This document shows, in pieces, positions 33,824 to 42,490 of a stretch of DNA of 46,528 nt. The notes under the pieces are model-generated. The model had not been told where the DNA came from and did no database searches. It saw nothing but the letters and a program-made list of their open reading frames with translations. This stretch comes from Desulfobacterales bacterium (GTDB lineage: Bacteria; Desulfobacterota; Desulfobacteria; Desulfobacterales; SpSt-501), in contig JAUQXK010000132.1 of NCBI GenBank assembly GCA_030834695.1, positions 1-46,528 on the forward strand, given 5' to 3'. A program made the translations under genes and the position numbers. Within the stretch, counting starts at the first letter, position 1, and each line of letters opens with the position of its first letter.

Positions 33824-34244
33824 CTTTCACCAAGTCTGGATCGAATTGATGCACAGGGCTCAAATACATAACAAGATCAATAACGCACGCTGCTCGATAA
33901 TATATACCAAGTCTCGCCCATATTTTCAATTTAATGAATCCTTCAGCGCATGAGGAGCCTGATTGCATAATCCCTCAGACAGTGCCTTCAGAAGGATTAC
34001 CTTCGCTGTCATAAAACACACCTTTCTTTGAGTCCATTATGTGTTGATGTTCTCAACCACGATCCGTATAACCGGCTGCCGAGAAGCGGGGTGGCGCGGA
34101 AACCCGACAGCGATGCCGATGGGCGGTCCCGTTGACGCGGGAGTTATGCGGCATTTGATGGAACGAGTATTTAATTGGGTGCTTTAGTCTCAAACCGGTC
34201 GGCTACCCAGGCTCGAGCATTGAGGATAAGTCGGCAATACAGAG
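33824..34244. other. Intergenic region, nothing certain
   Basis: About 420 nt without a credible gene. A loose inverted pair, CCGTATAAC (34061-34069) and GTTATGCGG (34142-34150), is discussed and rejected as an integron attC site. No clear promoter or terminator. Confidence 0.4.
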
Positions 34245-35858
34245 CTATCGGCTTTGACTATCGTGCGGTGGCACATCCGTGCTATCAGTAGACGGGACAG
34301 GCGTTGAAGTTGACGAACTGACCATGTCCCCGTGCAACCTCACGCGTCCAAGCCGCCGGAATCCAGCCATTACCACCCACGGCGTCGCTAGAACAAGCGG
34401 CCACAACGCGACGACCCACCACTTCGAGCCAAGGGACAGAAAAACCGCCACCAAGGCCGCGATCACGAGACTCAGAAGACCCCAAATCGAACCCAGAACG
34501 GGGTGTCGTTCGACCGCCCGACCGAGGCGCGACTTTCGCGCAATTTCCGCCTCACCTTGGCATGAAAAGCAGAGGCCGCTGCCGCTCGCAGCGGGCCCCG
34601 TTCCTTGATAGATCGTCTCCTGGCAGTTTTTACACGAGACGGGCATCCATCGTCCGCTCTTGGTGCCCGTGTTAAACCAGTCCACCGCCGGATTTATGTA
34701 CTCGTCGGGGCTGCTGGCTTCGGTCGTTAGGAGCAAGCTCTTTCCGTTCTGATCGAAGGCGGTCACCGCACCAGGCCCGGGACACACAGGATCGCAATCA
34801 TATCCCGCTCGACGCATCGTTTCGCATGACGATGCCCAGCTTGCGGCCAAGGCGTCTTTTCGGGCGGCCTCCGAACGCAGCGCCCTGCTTAGCGAGCCAA
34901 GCTCGCGGTCCACAGGACGAGGTGATGTGAACAGACAGAGCTTTTGGGACAGTCCCTGTTCTCGAATCTGCCGCAACTCCCATTGGAGATTGTCTGACTC
35001 CCCGAGGGCGATCACAATGCACTTGGCGTTTTGAGCAAGTGCCAGGAAACGTTCTTTCCAATTGGCATCTGGAGCATACTCGCGTGTCGCACCATCTGGA
35101 GGAAGGCTGTCTGCTGGGTTCCCGAGGCCCACAAATGGTCCGATTTTCGAGGTGATCGCTTCCTCCAAGTAATCTTCGAGGGTGAGGTGAATGGTCCTGT
35201 TTCGCTTCCCTCGCGCGAGAGGAACGTGTGCTTTCAGCTGGTTCGTATAGCGGCGCAGGACAGAGCGGTCTCCGGACACAAAGGGCTGCCGTTCGGCATC
35301 GAATGCACGCAAGTACAAGACCGAACCTTCAGACTCCGCAAGAACAGCAGGCGCCGCTTTGACTCGCCGGTCTATACCAAAGCAGTATCCGGCGAGAAGC
35401 AAGGTTAAACACGTCGTAACCAAAATGGCATTGATGCCTTCATTGCGAGGGACAATGGTCGGGTCGAATAACTGCCATAGGAAGAAGAGCGACGTCGCAC
35501 CGCCCACCACAACGATTAACCAGGCGAGGAGCCTCGGCACTGGTGAGCGTCGCGGACCAGAGATCCGACGCGATTTGCGTGCAGGTAGCCCGTATGCAAG
35601 GCCGGCGGCCAGCAGGCTCCATATCAAAGGAATGCCGAAGAGCAGCCATAGGGCCTCGCTCTTCCCCATCGAGCCAGGGCTACCACTCTCTGACGTCCCC
35701 AACAGTATGGAGTTGGCCAAGTAACACGCCAGAATTGAAGCGACAAAGCAGATGGCAATTAGAGCCCGGCCGTAACCCTTGGTCCGCAAGCGAAACCAGG
35801 CAAAGACGGTTGGTACTATCGGGACGGCGAGCAGAATGGCTAAGATGAGCGTGTCCAT
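34245..35858 (-). CDS. Membrane protein with TIR/SLOG-like domain and zinc ribbon
   Basis: A 537-residue protein, not assigned to a named family. Four N-terminal helices (about 4-20, 32-50, 72-92, 110-128) and one more near 140-158 are followed by a soluble alpha/beta domain (about 175-320): SVLYLRAFD, then GPFVGLGNPADSLPP, then CIVIALGESDNLQWELRQI. That pattern (acidic Rossmann-like core, a W-E-L motif after a glycine turn) recalls TIR-like domains of membrane-bound bacterial proteins. A C-terminal zinc ribbon (CKNC...CFSC, about 408-430) precedes two more helices. AAGGAGG lies 6 nt before the ATG. It follows the pentapeptide-repeat gene by 20 nt. A role in stress or phage response is possible but unproven. 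Confidence 0.6.
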   Translation of the reverse strand: MDTLILAILLAVPIVPTVFAWFRLRTKGYGRALIAICFVASILACYLANSILLGTSESGSPGSMGKSEALWLLFGIPLIWSLLAAGLAYGLPARKSRRISGPRRSPVPRLLAWLIVVVGGATSLFFLWQLFDPTIVPRNEGINAILVTTCLTLLLAGYCFGIDRRVKAAPAVLAESEGSVLYLRAFDAERQPFVSGDRSVLRRYTNQLKAHVPLARGKRNRTIHLTLEDYLEEAITSKIGPFVGLGNPADSLPPDGATREYAPDANWKERFLALAQNAKCIVIALGESDNLQWELRQIREQGLSQKLCLFTSPRPVDRELGSLSRALRSEAARKDALAASWASSCETMRRAGYDCDPVCPGPGAVTAFDQNGKSLLLTTEASSPDEYINPAVDWFNTGTKSGRWMPVSCKNCQETIYQGTGPAASGSGLCFSCQGEAEIARKSRLGRAVERHPVLGSIWGLLSLVIAALVAVFLSLGSKWWVVALWPLVLATPWVVMAGFRRLGRVRLHGDMVSSSTSTPVPSTDSTDVPPHDSQSR

Positions 35859-35878
35859 GAACTACCTCCTTGCAGCCA

Positions 35879-36217
35879 TCACGGGCCGAATGCTATCTGG
35901 ACTCGTTCAATGCCGCCCAACTCCCCGCTTAACCGGCGCCCCGCGAGCAAGCGAAGCGCCGCTTGCAGGGCGTCAGGGTTGAAACGGATGTTTGTCTGTT
36001 CTGTGTCCGCCTTCTGAAAACTGACGTCAGCGAGATCAAGGTGGCTGAAGGACAAGGCGCTGGTGAGGTCGGCACCCGAAAGGTCAACTTCGACCATCGA
36101 CATGTAGCCATAAATCACGTGTATCCGATGCATTGAGGCCCGCCAGGTGTTCCATGCTGCGCTGCCCCCGCTCTTAAGCACCTGCTTGATGAACTCGAGG
36201 TGTCGTCGGTTTGCCAT
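35879..36217 (-). CDS. Degenerate pentapeptide-repeat protein
   Basis: A 112-residue frame from the ATG at 36217. The start MANRRHLEFIKQVL... AAWNTWR matches the usual N-terminus of pentapeptide-repeat proteins (ANEEHL..LKQGVEAWNAWR). Only about four repeat units survive (VDLSGADLTSALSFSHLDLADVSFQKAD), where normal family members have many more, and the tail (NPDALQAALRLL) is not repeat-like. It could be a shortened functional form or a decaying gene. The longer frame to 36301 has no support. It is likely co-transcribed with the TIR-like membrane protein gene 20 nt downstream. Confidence 0.6.
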   Translation of the reverse strand: MANRRHLEFIKQVLKSGGSAAWNTWRASMHRIHVIYGYMSMVEVDLSGADLTSALSFSHLDLADVSFQKADTEQTNIRFNPDALQAALRLLAGRRLSGELGGIERVQIAFGP

Positions 36218-36388
36218 TATCAAGCCCCCGGTTCCTGCAACTACAACGGATCGGTGACTGCGCGAGGGAGAAGTGCTTAACAATAATTTGCTGCTAATCA
36301 TTGTGAGGTATGCGCGTAAATACGGTCGATCATGTATCTTGCGTAGAGAAGCGGTGCAGGCGAGTGTCCCAAGAAATCATAGATAAAA

Positions 36389-36421
36389 GACTCAGGCGGA
36401 TCACGATCCGCGGCCTGAGTC
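36389..36421 (-). terminator. Terminator-like hairpin
   Basis: GACTCAGGC (36389-36397) pairs with GCCTGAGTC (36413-36421) and GGAT with ATCC inside, with a 3-nt bulge. On the - strand the stem is followed by TTTTAT. Confidence 0.5.
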
Positions 36422-36674
36422 ATACCTACACTACCTCAGTACTTCCGGTAGATGTTCTAAGCGGCGGGCAAGGAGGAAATTTCTGGGGGAAGCGTCCCTG
36501 AAGCTTGAGTATTGTAGCGGTAATGCAGCTGGGGCCTATCACAGAATGCTCGGATTGGTGATACCGGTCAGATGGTATCCACTGCATTCAGCCATATGAA
36601 TTTAGTGCGGATTACGAACGCATATCCTACCGTTCCTATATTGGCCTTTTCGCGTCGTATCCAAACCAAAGAAA

Positions 36675-36712
36675 GTAGGCCGCCGCGTTAATAATAGAAG
36701 CGGGCGGCCTAC
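36675..36712 (-). terminator. Terminator of the asparaginase gene
   Basis: A perfect 10-bp stem, GTAGGCCGCC (36675-36684) with GGCGGCCTAC (36703-36712), followed on the - strand by TTTCTTTGG. It lies about 50 nt past the asparaginase stop. Confidence 0.7.
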
Positions 36713-36759
36713 CTCTCATTGTTCGGTGGTGGATATGTGCACGGTCCCCAAGCAAGCGC

Positions 36760-37812
36760 CTATAAATCAAAAAACTTTTGCAGAGCCTGAGCGTCCTTAA
36801 CTCCGGCCTGAAGGGCAAGCATAAGCAGTATTCGAGCTTTTTGAGGGGGCAGGTCATCTGCAAAGATTGCTCCGGCATCTTTTAGCGTTTTGCCTCCGCC
36901 GGCGAACCCGTAGACCGGCAACACCCTGCCGGAAGGAACCCGCGTCGAGATGACAACCGGAACGCCCTTGCCGATGGCATACTTGATCGCCTCGAACATG
37001 GGAATATTCACGTTGCCCCAGCCGAGGGCCTGAATAACAATACCCTTGGCGCCTTGATCCGCTGCCGCTTTCACCAGCGAACCGGTGGCACCGCCATACA
37101 TTGCGATGATTTCAACATACGGCAAAGAATCCGTCGCAAGGGCTATGTGCTGGCGCCTCAGCGGGTATCGGTAAAATATGACCCGGTCACTGTCCGCATA
37201 GCCGATGAAACCGAAATCGCCGGAGTTGAAGGTTTCGACGCTTGATGTGTGCATCTTGGTGACGTTCCGGGAGGCGTTGATCTGGTTGTTGAGGCAGATC
37301 ATCGCCCCCATGTTCTTCGCCTCCGGGGAGACGCAGATCCGGACGGCGTTCAACAGGTTGCGCGGTCCATCGAAATCGTGTTCCGATGCATTCCGCTGGG
37401 CGCCGATCAGGACGATCGGCTTTTCACTTCTGACGGTCAGATCAAGAAAATAGGCCGTCTCCTCCAGCGTATCGGTGCCGTGCGAAACGACCACGCCGGA
37501 AACCTCAGGTCTGGCGAGCGCGGTCTTCACCGCCTTTTGAAGCCCTACCCATCGTTCGGCATCCATGTAATCGGACGGGACATTCGACAAGTTCTCAACT
37601 TCCACGGTGGCATACTTTGATATGTCGGGAACTGTCGCCAAAAGATCCTCGCCGGAAATAGCCGGAACCGGCGCTTTTTTCACCGGGTCGATCTTCATTG
37701 CGATCGTACCTCCGGTGGCGATCAACCTTACGACCGGTTGAGCAGCAGCGAAACTAACCCATAAGAAAACAGCCACAACCAAACAGACGGCCATCCAAAC
37801 AGGTTTGCGCAT
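36760..37812 (-). CDS. ansB: Type II (periplasmic) L-asparaginase
   Basis: A 350-residue secreted enzyme hydrolysing L-asparagine (and usually some glutamine) to aspartate and ammonia. The signal peptide spans about 1-24 (hydrophobic core CLVVAVFLWVSFAAA). Catalytic landmarks: ATGGTIA with Thr36, HGTDTLEETAYFLDLTV with Thr113/Asp114, and the active-site Lys in RNVTKMHT, all matching the E. coli AnsB order. The C-terminus (PPQKARILLMLAL...) is also typical. The ATG at 37812 has GGGGGAGG 3-5 nt upstream and begins the signal peptide; the frame to 37869 is not needed. It is preceded by a leader with an intrinsic terminator, suggesting attenuation control. Confidence 0.92.
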   Translation of the reverse strand: MRKPVWMAVCLVVAVFLWVSFAAAQPVVRLIATGGTIAMKIDPVKKAPVPAISGEDLLATVPDISKYATVEVENLSNVPSDYMDAERWVGLQKAVKTALARPEVSGVVVSHGTDTLEETAYFLDLTVRSEKPIVLIGAQRNASEHDFDGPRNLLNAVRICVSPEAKNMGAMICLNNQINASRNVTKMHTSSVETFNSGDFGFIGYADSDRVIFYRYPLRRQHIALATDSLPYVEIIAMYGGATGSLVKAAADQGAKGIVIQALGWGNVNIPMFEAIKYAIGKGVPVVISTRVPSGRVLPVYGFAGGGKTLKDAGAIFADDLPPQKARILLMLALQAGVKDAQALQKFFDL

Positions 37813-37874
37813 AATCCTCCCCCTTTTCTTGTGTCGGTTGAGAAGCCTTGCGTTCCAATCGGCCAGCAAGAACG

Positions 37875-37966
37875 AAAAAAGCCTCCGAAGGCGGAATGAA
37901 ACCTTCAGAGGCTAGCCATTGATACCCCCGGGATGAACCTTTTCATGGTGGGGTTCCCAGAAGGTT
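37875..37966 (-). promoter_or_regulatory. Attenuator-like leader of the asparaginase gene
   Basis: On the - strand a terminator hairpin (GCCTCTGAAGG with CCTTCGGAGGC, 37912-37902/37891-37881) is followed by six T (37880-37875), about 63 nt before the start codon. Its left arm GAAGGTT could instead pair with AACCTTC encoded at 37966-37960, 55 nt earlier. Between them lies another stem (ACCCC/GGGGT with inner ATGAA/TTCAT, 37954-37924). This is the layout of a riboswitch or attenuator; I do not recognise the ligand class. Confidence 0.5.
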
Positions 37967-38279
37967 AGGTGTCATTTTGGGTTGGGTCGGCTGACGGTGC
38001 TCATCCAATAGCCAACGCTGGATCATTTGTCAATTCAAGGGCGCACTGCCAAGTGGATATCTATAGATGATGTGGTAGCCGTCCCTGACGGACCCGGTAA
38101 CGTTCTTGCCTCGAAAGCTTTTCGTATCAGCGAGCACGTGGTTGTATTGCCGGCATACGGAGCCGTTTCAGAATTGCAAAATCCCATGATCATGCGTTTA
38201 GTGAGATATATTGCAGCAAGAAAAAAAGGCTCGTTCACTCGTTCAGGTAGATGATATAAATCAGCGGCCCGATCATCAT
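37967..38279. other. Intergenic region, possible gene remnant
   Basis: A + strand frame at 38027-38254 (TTG start, 75 codons) contains HVVVLPAYGAVSELQNPMIMRLVRYI, which loosely recalls the C-terminal end of alpha/beta-hydrolases. It has no good ribosome-binding site and is probably a remnant or chance frame. Nothing else is visible. Confidence 0.3.
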
Positions 38280-38984
38280 TTAGCCTTGAAAATAATATTT
38301 AGCTCCAACACCGTATTGATTATTGCGCTTGTCACACCATTTTACTTCCGCAACTGCATTCGATCGCACAGATCCGGCGGTATCGCCCTGAGACCCGATA
38401 GCAGACCTATCAAGACGGATAGAGACCGTTGAACCAGTTGTAATATGTTGGGGCGTTTCAAAATAACACCCCCCCCGGCTGCAATTAAGGACCCTGGCAG
38501 AGACCAAGAGGTCCTTGTTGAAATAGGCCCAAACGATTTTGTAGTCGCAGGTCTGACGTTGCTCGGCCCGTCGCTCTCCAGGATGGCTTAAGGTCTTTTG
38601 GGATACATAACGGATCCCAACTAAGACGCTCGAAATTGCATGCAATATTTCTTGACTGCTTGCGTCTTTAAAGCAGTATCCATCCGCCCCTGCCTCGAAG
38701 GCCGCCCTAATGTTGTGATCCGATTCAAGAATGCTAAGAACCAATATTTTTGCAACCGTGCTTTTTGATAATTCGGGAAGGATATCATAGCCGCTTTTCT
38801 CTGGAAGCCGAAGGTCTAAAAGAACCAAATCCGCAGGAAATTGCTTGATAATCTTCAATGCTTCTTCGCCACTATCCGTCTCTGCCACTACCTCCAAAGT
38901 TTCCTGAGCGCTTATCAAGTCCTGCAGGGCTGCGCGGTAAAGATCATTGTCTTCGACAATTATGATTTTTTTCTTGGGTTCCAT
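38280..38984 (-). CDS. Response regulator: receiver domain fused to PilZ
   Basis: A 234-residue regulator. Residues 5-122 are a receiver domain of NarL type, with acidic pocket Glu11/Asp12, phospho-acceptor Asp57 (LLDLRLPEKSGYD) and Lys at 106. Residues 137-233 are a PilZ domain with the c-di-GMP motifs RxxxR (Arg139/Arg143) and NxSxxG (Asn167, Ser169, Gly172). There is no DNA-binding domain, so the output is likely through protein contact or c-di-GMP binding. It is 51 nt downstream of the histidine kinase gene, its likely partner. Confidence 0.87.
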   Translation of the reverse strand: MEPKKKIIIVEDNDLYRAALQDLISAQETLEVVAETDSGEEALKIIKQFPADLVLLDLRLPEKSGYDILPELSKSTVAKILVLSILESDHNIRAAFEAGADGYCFKDASSQEILHAISSVLVGIRYVSQKTLSHPGERRAEQRQTCDYKIVWAYFNKDLLVSARVLNCSRGGCYFETPQHITTGSTVSIRLDRSAIGSQGDTAGSVRSNAVAEVKWCDKRNNQYGVGAKYYFQG

Positions 38985-39035
38985 GTCATTACCGACTTTC
39001 GTTATGGTCGCCGACTTGTTTTATTCTATCAAAAA

Positions 39036-40211
39036 CTACATCGTATTATCTTCGCTGATTTCGAACCCTATACGAATACACGTACCTGTTCCAGGCAAGG
39101 AGTACAAGGAAAATGAACCGCCGATTATTTCAACCCGTTCCCGCATGCTCTTTAACCCATAACCCATCATATTGTCGCCACGATTGGCAACCTCGTTGAA
39201 ATCAAAGCCACATCCGTTGTCCTCAACCTCCGCCTCGAGATAATTGCCGGTTTTTTTCAACCGGATATAAATCGCATCACCCTTGCTGTGCATGGCCGCA
39301 TTGTTCAATGCTTCCTGGATCACGCGGTAAATAACAATTTTTAGCAACTCGGGGACATCCTTTTCCTCCGCATCTATTTGCTGTACAATTTGTATGTGGC
39401 TGTAATATTGCTTGAACTGGCGGGTGTGCCAATCGATTGTGGGCAGAAGCCCCCTGTCGTCAATAATCTCCGGCCGCAGATTGGCGGAGATTTGCTTGCA
39501 CTCTTTGATGGTTTCCGCCAGATGTAAAATGGTTCTTTCAAGAGAAATCGTCGCCTCGTCTGGGCTTTCAAATATCTTTTTGGCGATTGATTCCAGGGCC
39601 ACCTTTATAGCAGCGAGATTCCCTCCGATGCTGTCGTGCAATTCACGCGATACCGTTCTGCGATCGGCTTCTAGCGCCTCAATGCTCTTTCGCGAAAACT
39701 CCTTCAGGCGACGTTGGGAATCCCGCAATTCGGACTCCAATTTTTTTAGAGTGGTAGCATCTTTGGTAATCGTTGCCACGAATTCAATTCTGTCGTTTTG
39801 GTCCATCAAGGGAAATGCCGTCACCAGGGTGGGGAACACCCGGCCGTATCTATCCACTCGAAACCCTTCCCAGTTACGGACCTCATGGCCGTCCAAGCAC
39901 TGTTTCCGCAACTGCCAGGCGTAGTCGTATCGATCGGGCAGAAGGAGGGTCTTGACCGACTTGCCGATCAACTCTTCCCGGCTCCAGCCGTAGCACTGTT
40001 CAGCCTCCCGGTTCATCTCGACGATGGTCCCGGACAAATCCTCGATGAGAATCGAATCAGCTGCATTTCGAAAGACACGTGACAGTACATGAAGCTCGGT
40101 TTGGATGTTCTTGCAGTCGGCAATTTCCTTCTTCAATCGGGCCACCGCGTTTTGAAGTTGGAGGGTGCGTTCGTTCACCCTTTTTTCCAGCTGGATGGAA
40201 AAATCGTCCAT
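39036..40211 (-). CDS. PAS-domain histidine kinase (NarX/HisKA_3 type)
   Basis: A 391-residue soluble sensor kinase. An N-terminal coiled coil (about 5-40) leads to a PAS domain (about 42-155; EDLSGTIVEMNREAEQCYGWSREELIGK). A HisKA_3 dimerisation domain follows with phospho-His191 in SRELHDSIGGNLAAIK, and the HATPase_c domain has VEDNGCGFD and GYGLKSMRERVEIIGG. HisKA_3 kinases normally pair with NarL-type receivers, which matches the REC-PilZ gene downstream. The ATG at 40211 has AGGAG upstream (spacing about 5) and is chosen over the one at 40262. No membrane segments. Confidence 0.9.
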   Translation of the reverse strand: MDDFSIQLEKRVNERTLQLQNAVARLKKEIADCKNIQTELHVLSRVFRNAADSILIEDLSGTIVEMNREAEQCYGWSREELIGKSVKTLLLPDRYDYAWQLRKQCLDGHEVRNWEGFRVDRYGRVFPTLVTAFPLMDQNDRIEFVATITKDATTLKKLESELRDSQRRLKEFSRKSIEALEADRRTVSRELHDSIGGNLAAIKVALESIAKKIFESPDEATISLERTILHLAETIKECKQISANLRPEIIDDRGLLPTIDWHTRQFKQYYSHIQIVQQIDAEEKDVPELLKIVIYRVIQEALNNAAMHSKGDAIYIRLKKTGNYLEAEVEDNGCGFDFNEVANRGDNMMGYGLKSMRERVEIIGGSFSLYSLPGTGTCIRIGFEISEDNTM

Positions 40212-40280
40212 AACCTCTCCTGCCTTCTTGGGCTCACTATCATTAATGATAGTTGATCCCACGCTATGGCCGCCCCTTTG

Positions 40281-40820
40281 TTATGGGGAAACCTTCGAAA
40301 CACCGAAGGTTTCTGCCCAGGTTTCGATCAAACGTTTGTTGCGGTTATCCAAACGCTTGGAGATGATGTCAACGAGGCGTTTCATCAACATGTAGCCCAG
40401 CGTATGATCCTTTTCGCACATGGCTTTTAGATTTTGCGCCGGAATGGCAGCAACTTTCGTCGGCAGGCTGCATGTTGCCGTGACCGTGCGCCAGGGCCTT
40501 CCGGCCAGCGCCGACCAGCCGAAAACATTACCCGGCCGGGCTGTGTCCACTGAAATCTGGGAAGCCTTTTCTATGACCCGGAGGTGTACGGCTTCCTCGA
40601 ACTCCACCTGCGCATCGAGATTCTTCTCAAGAGTCTCCAAGCTTAGCTCGACCTCACCTTCGATGACACCGTAAAGGGTGTCGGCCTCATCCCCCGCGCG
40701 GAAAATTACCTTTGAAGGTTCAAAACTCAACAACCGGGAAGCTGCTGCCAAATCTGAAATCACGCCGGCTGGCAGATCCCCTAAAAACCCAAATCGAGAC
40801 AGTGTGTTTTGGTCGATCAT
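40281..40820 (-). CDS. Cyclic-nucleotide-binding-domain (Crp-type) protein without DNA-binding domain
   Basis: A 179-residue protein made of one cNMP-binding (CAP_ED) beta-barrel. FLGDLPAGVISDLAAASRLLSFEPSKVIFRAGDEADTLYGVIEGEVEL opens the domain; the phosphate-binding cassette region is ISVDTARPGNVFGWSALAG...RTVTATC. The consensus RSA motif residues are not clearly kept, so the ligand may not be cAMP. A C-terminal helix follows, and no helix-turn-helix. AAGGAGG lies 6 nt before the ATG. It is the first gene of a three-gene signalling operon with the kinase and REC-PilZ genes. Confidence 0.83.
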   Translation of the reverse strand: MIDQNTLSRFGFLGDLPAGVISDLAAASRLLSFEPSKVIFRAGDEADTLYGVIEGEVELSLETLEKNLDAQVEFEEAVHLRVIEKASQISVDTARPGNVFGWSALAGRPWRTVTATCSLPTKVAAIPAQNLKAMCEKDHTLGYMLMKRLVDIISKRLDNRNKRLIETWAETFGVSKVSP

Positions 40821-41441
40821 GAGTACCTCCTTGGAGGGTGGAAGTGGTTGTTGACCCTATGGCATCCGAAGATGACCGAATATCCACATCGACACATAGA
40901 GTGATGGAGGGCTAATGCTTGAATTTGCCCTATGCCATGATCTGCCTCCTGTGGCAGTAGGTTTGGCAAATCCAGGGTCAGGCAGGTGGCTATAGAAAAA
41001 ACCGCGTAAGATCAGAACCTTTTAACGAACCATTGTCCGCTTCAGGCTCTGCGAAGTGGGAAAGATACCAACGCCGATACGTAATGTACCCTGTCAGCGG
41101 GCAATAAATCAAACGAAAATTGGCCGGAGGGATGGAAGGATATCGCTGATTTGGCGTTTCGGTGATACGTTGGATGGAATATTCAAGACGCTAAACAACT
41201 TAAAATCATATCATTTATTTTCTGTCTGCCTCACGGTTTCAAGAGGGGGAGGGCAAAATCAACCTATTCTCTATCCGCAGTTCCGCTTTGCCAACTGACT
41301 TGAATCTTTTTCTTCCATAGCTATCAAATCCAATGAAGCTGATTCCCATCAGCATCAAATAACCGGCCGGGAACCAAGCAAAGACATGGATTTCTTCGGT
41401 TGACCTGCGCTCAGTCAGGCAACTTATGATCGATCAATCGT
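40821..41441. other. Intergenic region, nothing recognised
   Basis: About 620 nt. A + strand frame at 41056-41298 (80 codons) has no ribosome-binding site, no family resemblance and many rare-residue stretches, and I do not count it as a gene. No clear repeat or terminator was found. Confidence 0.4.
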
Positions 41442-42047
41442 TCATGGCATCGCAGCCAGCTTTTTGAAGTCAATTCCCTGAGCAAAGGAGATCAAATCCT
41501 GTCGGGTGACATCGTTTCCCTGGACGGTAATGAGAAAACGGTTGGCAATCACCATGTTGATATCTCCATCCTTGGTATCGTTGCTGTACTTAACGATCGC
41601 CTTTTCGCCATTGATTTTTTCCAGCTTCCCGCCGTCCGATGTCGCCATCATGGGATTGGAAAACATCATCATCATTGCCTGCATCATCGGGGAATCCGTA
41701 AGGATCTTGACATCGACACGACTGTCTCCTTTGACATAGGAACGTTCTGCCGCAACACCGCCGCCGAACATCGCAGATCCCATGGCCTGCGATTTAGCTC
41801 CTTCGGCCTTCCACCCGGAAATGGGGTTCGGCAAATATGCCTCAAGCTGTCCGCCTTTCTTTTGTCGAATGAGCTGAGCCGCATAATCGAGACTCTGAAC
41901 GGCGTCAGCGAAGTCTCCCTTGCTGTACTGTTTCAAGGCTTCATTAATGGAATCCGTTACGTCGTCGGCCAAGACCGGATTCGAGGCAAGGAACATGGAA
42001 AGGAAAGCTGCGGAAATGATAATTGCGGAAATGAACAAGCGATGCAT
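41442..42047 (-). CDS. Exported protein of unknown function with Met-rich segment
   Basis: A 201-residue protein with a signal peptide (hydrophobic about 5-22, cleavage after NPVLA at 27). The mature N-terminus (SINEALKQYSKGDFADAVQSLDYAAQLIRQKKGGQLEAYLP) is a helical pair seen in a widespread proteobacterial periplasmic family. A beta-rich region follows with LEKINGEKAIVKYS and a C-terminal DVTRQDLISFAQGIDFKKL helix. The segment PMMQAMMMMFSNPMM is unusually Met-rich and might bind copper, which is speculation. AAGGAGG lies 5 nt before the ATG. Likely monocistronic. Confidence 0.7.
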   Translation of the reverse strand: MHRLFISAIIISAAFLSMFLASNPVLADDVTDSINEALKQYSKGDFADAVQSLDYAAQLIRQKKGGQLEAYLPNPISGWKAEGAKSQAMGSAMFGGGVAAERSYVKGDSRVDVKILTDSPMMQAMMMMFSNPMMATSDGGKLEKINGEKAIVKYSNDTKDGDINMVIANRFLITVQGNDVTRQDLISFAQGIDFKKLAAMP

Positions 42048-42247
42048 ATTCCCTCCTTAAATTGTGGAAAGCAGGACCCCCCGCCGGGTGGATCAGAAAT
42101 TGAAGTAAAATAAACTTGAGTCAGGGGATAAAAAATCAAACCAAATGAAATTGGCCCGTGAGCAGATATTATATCACATCGACACCGGACGGTTCGCCTG
42201 GTGCTAATGGACTGCGACCTTGCTCGTACGACCCCTGCGTCCAAAGC

Positions 42248-42420
42248 GGGCACCCGTTTCGAGAGATTCTCAAAATCGAGAAGGAGGAAGATGTTTCCGG
42301 CGTGGTGATGGTATCACAGGACTGGAGCGGACTGCGGGGCTTTTTTCCAGGCTCGGTAGCCGCGGCTGTGGTCCACCAATCGAAACGGCCGGTCCTGGTC
42401 GTCAAGCACAGAGAAAAATC
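42248..42420 (+). pseudogene. Universal stress protein (UspA) C-terminal remnant
   Basis: About 57 codons starting GHPFREILKIEKEEDVSGVVMV and ending SKRPVLVVKHR match the second half of a UspA domain: the G-x-P-x-x-E-I-L helix, the GS-(x)-xGL nucleotide loop degraded to SQDWSGLRGFF, PGSVAAAVVHQ, and the final PVLVV strand. The N-terminal half of the domain is missing and the frame is fused to unrelated codons on both sides (42158-42553). I read it as a decayed gene fragment. Confidence 0.65.
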
Positions 42421-42490
42421 GCATCGAAGGCCATCCCGGCGCCCAAGCGGGATGGCCGTACACTCAGGATCAGCTCATGGGCGGATCGTC

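Larger units (their letters stand above)
36218..36759. other. Intergenic region with two hairpins
   Basis: About 540 nt with no convincing gene. It holds two terminator-like stem-loops (36389-36421 and 36675-36712), listed separately. The rest shows no clear feature. Confidence 0.4.

Noticed and set aside
34061-34150. CCGTATAAC ... GTTATGCGG, a loose inverted pair downstream of the TIR-like gene, considered as an integron attC site
   Set aside because: Only about nine terminal bases match, the core boxes deviate from RYYYAAC/GTTRRRY, the inner arms do not pair well, and no second site or integrase gene is visible.
38027-38254. 75-codon frame with faint alpha/beta-hydrolase C-terminal resemblance
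   Set aside because: TTG start without ribosome-binding site, missing catalytic His context and no upstream half of the domain; kept only as a note in the intergenic entry.
41056-41298. 80-codon + strand frame in the gap before the periplasmic protein
   Set aside because: No ribosome-binding site, no family resemblance and unusual composition.
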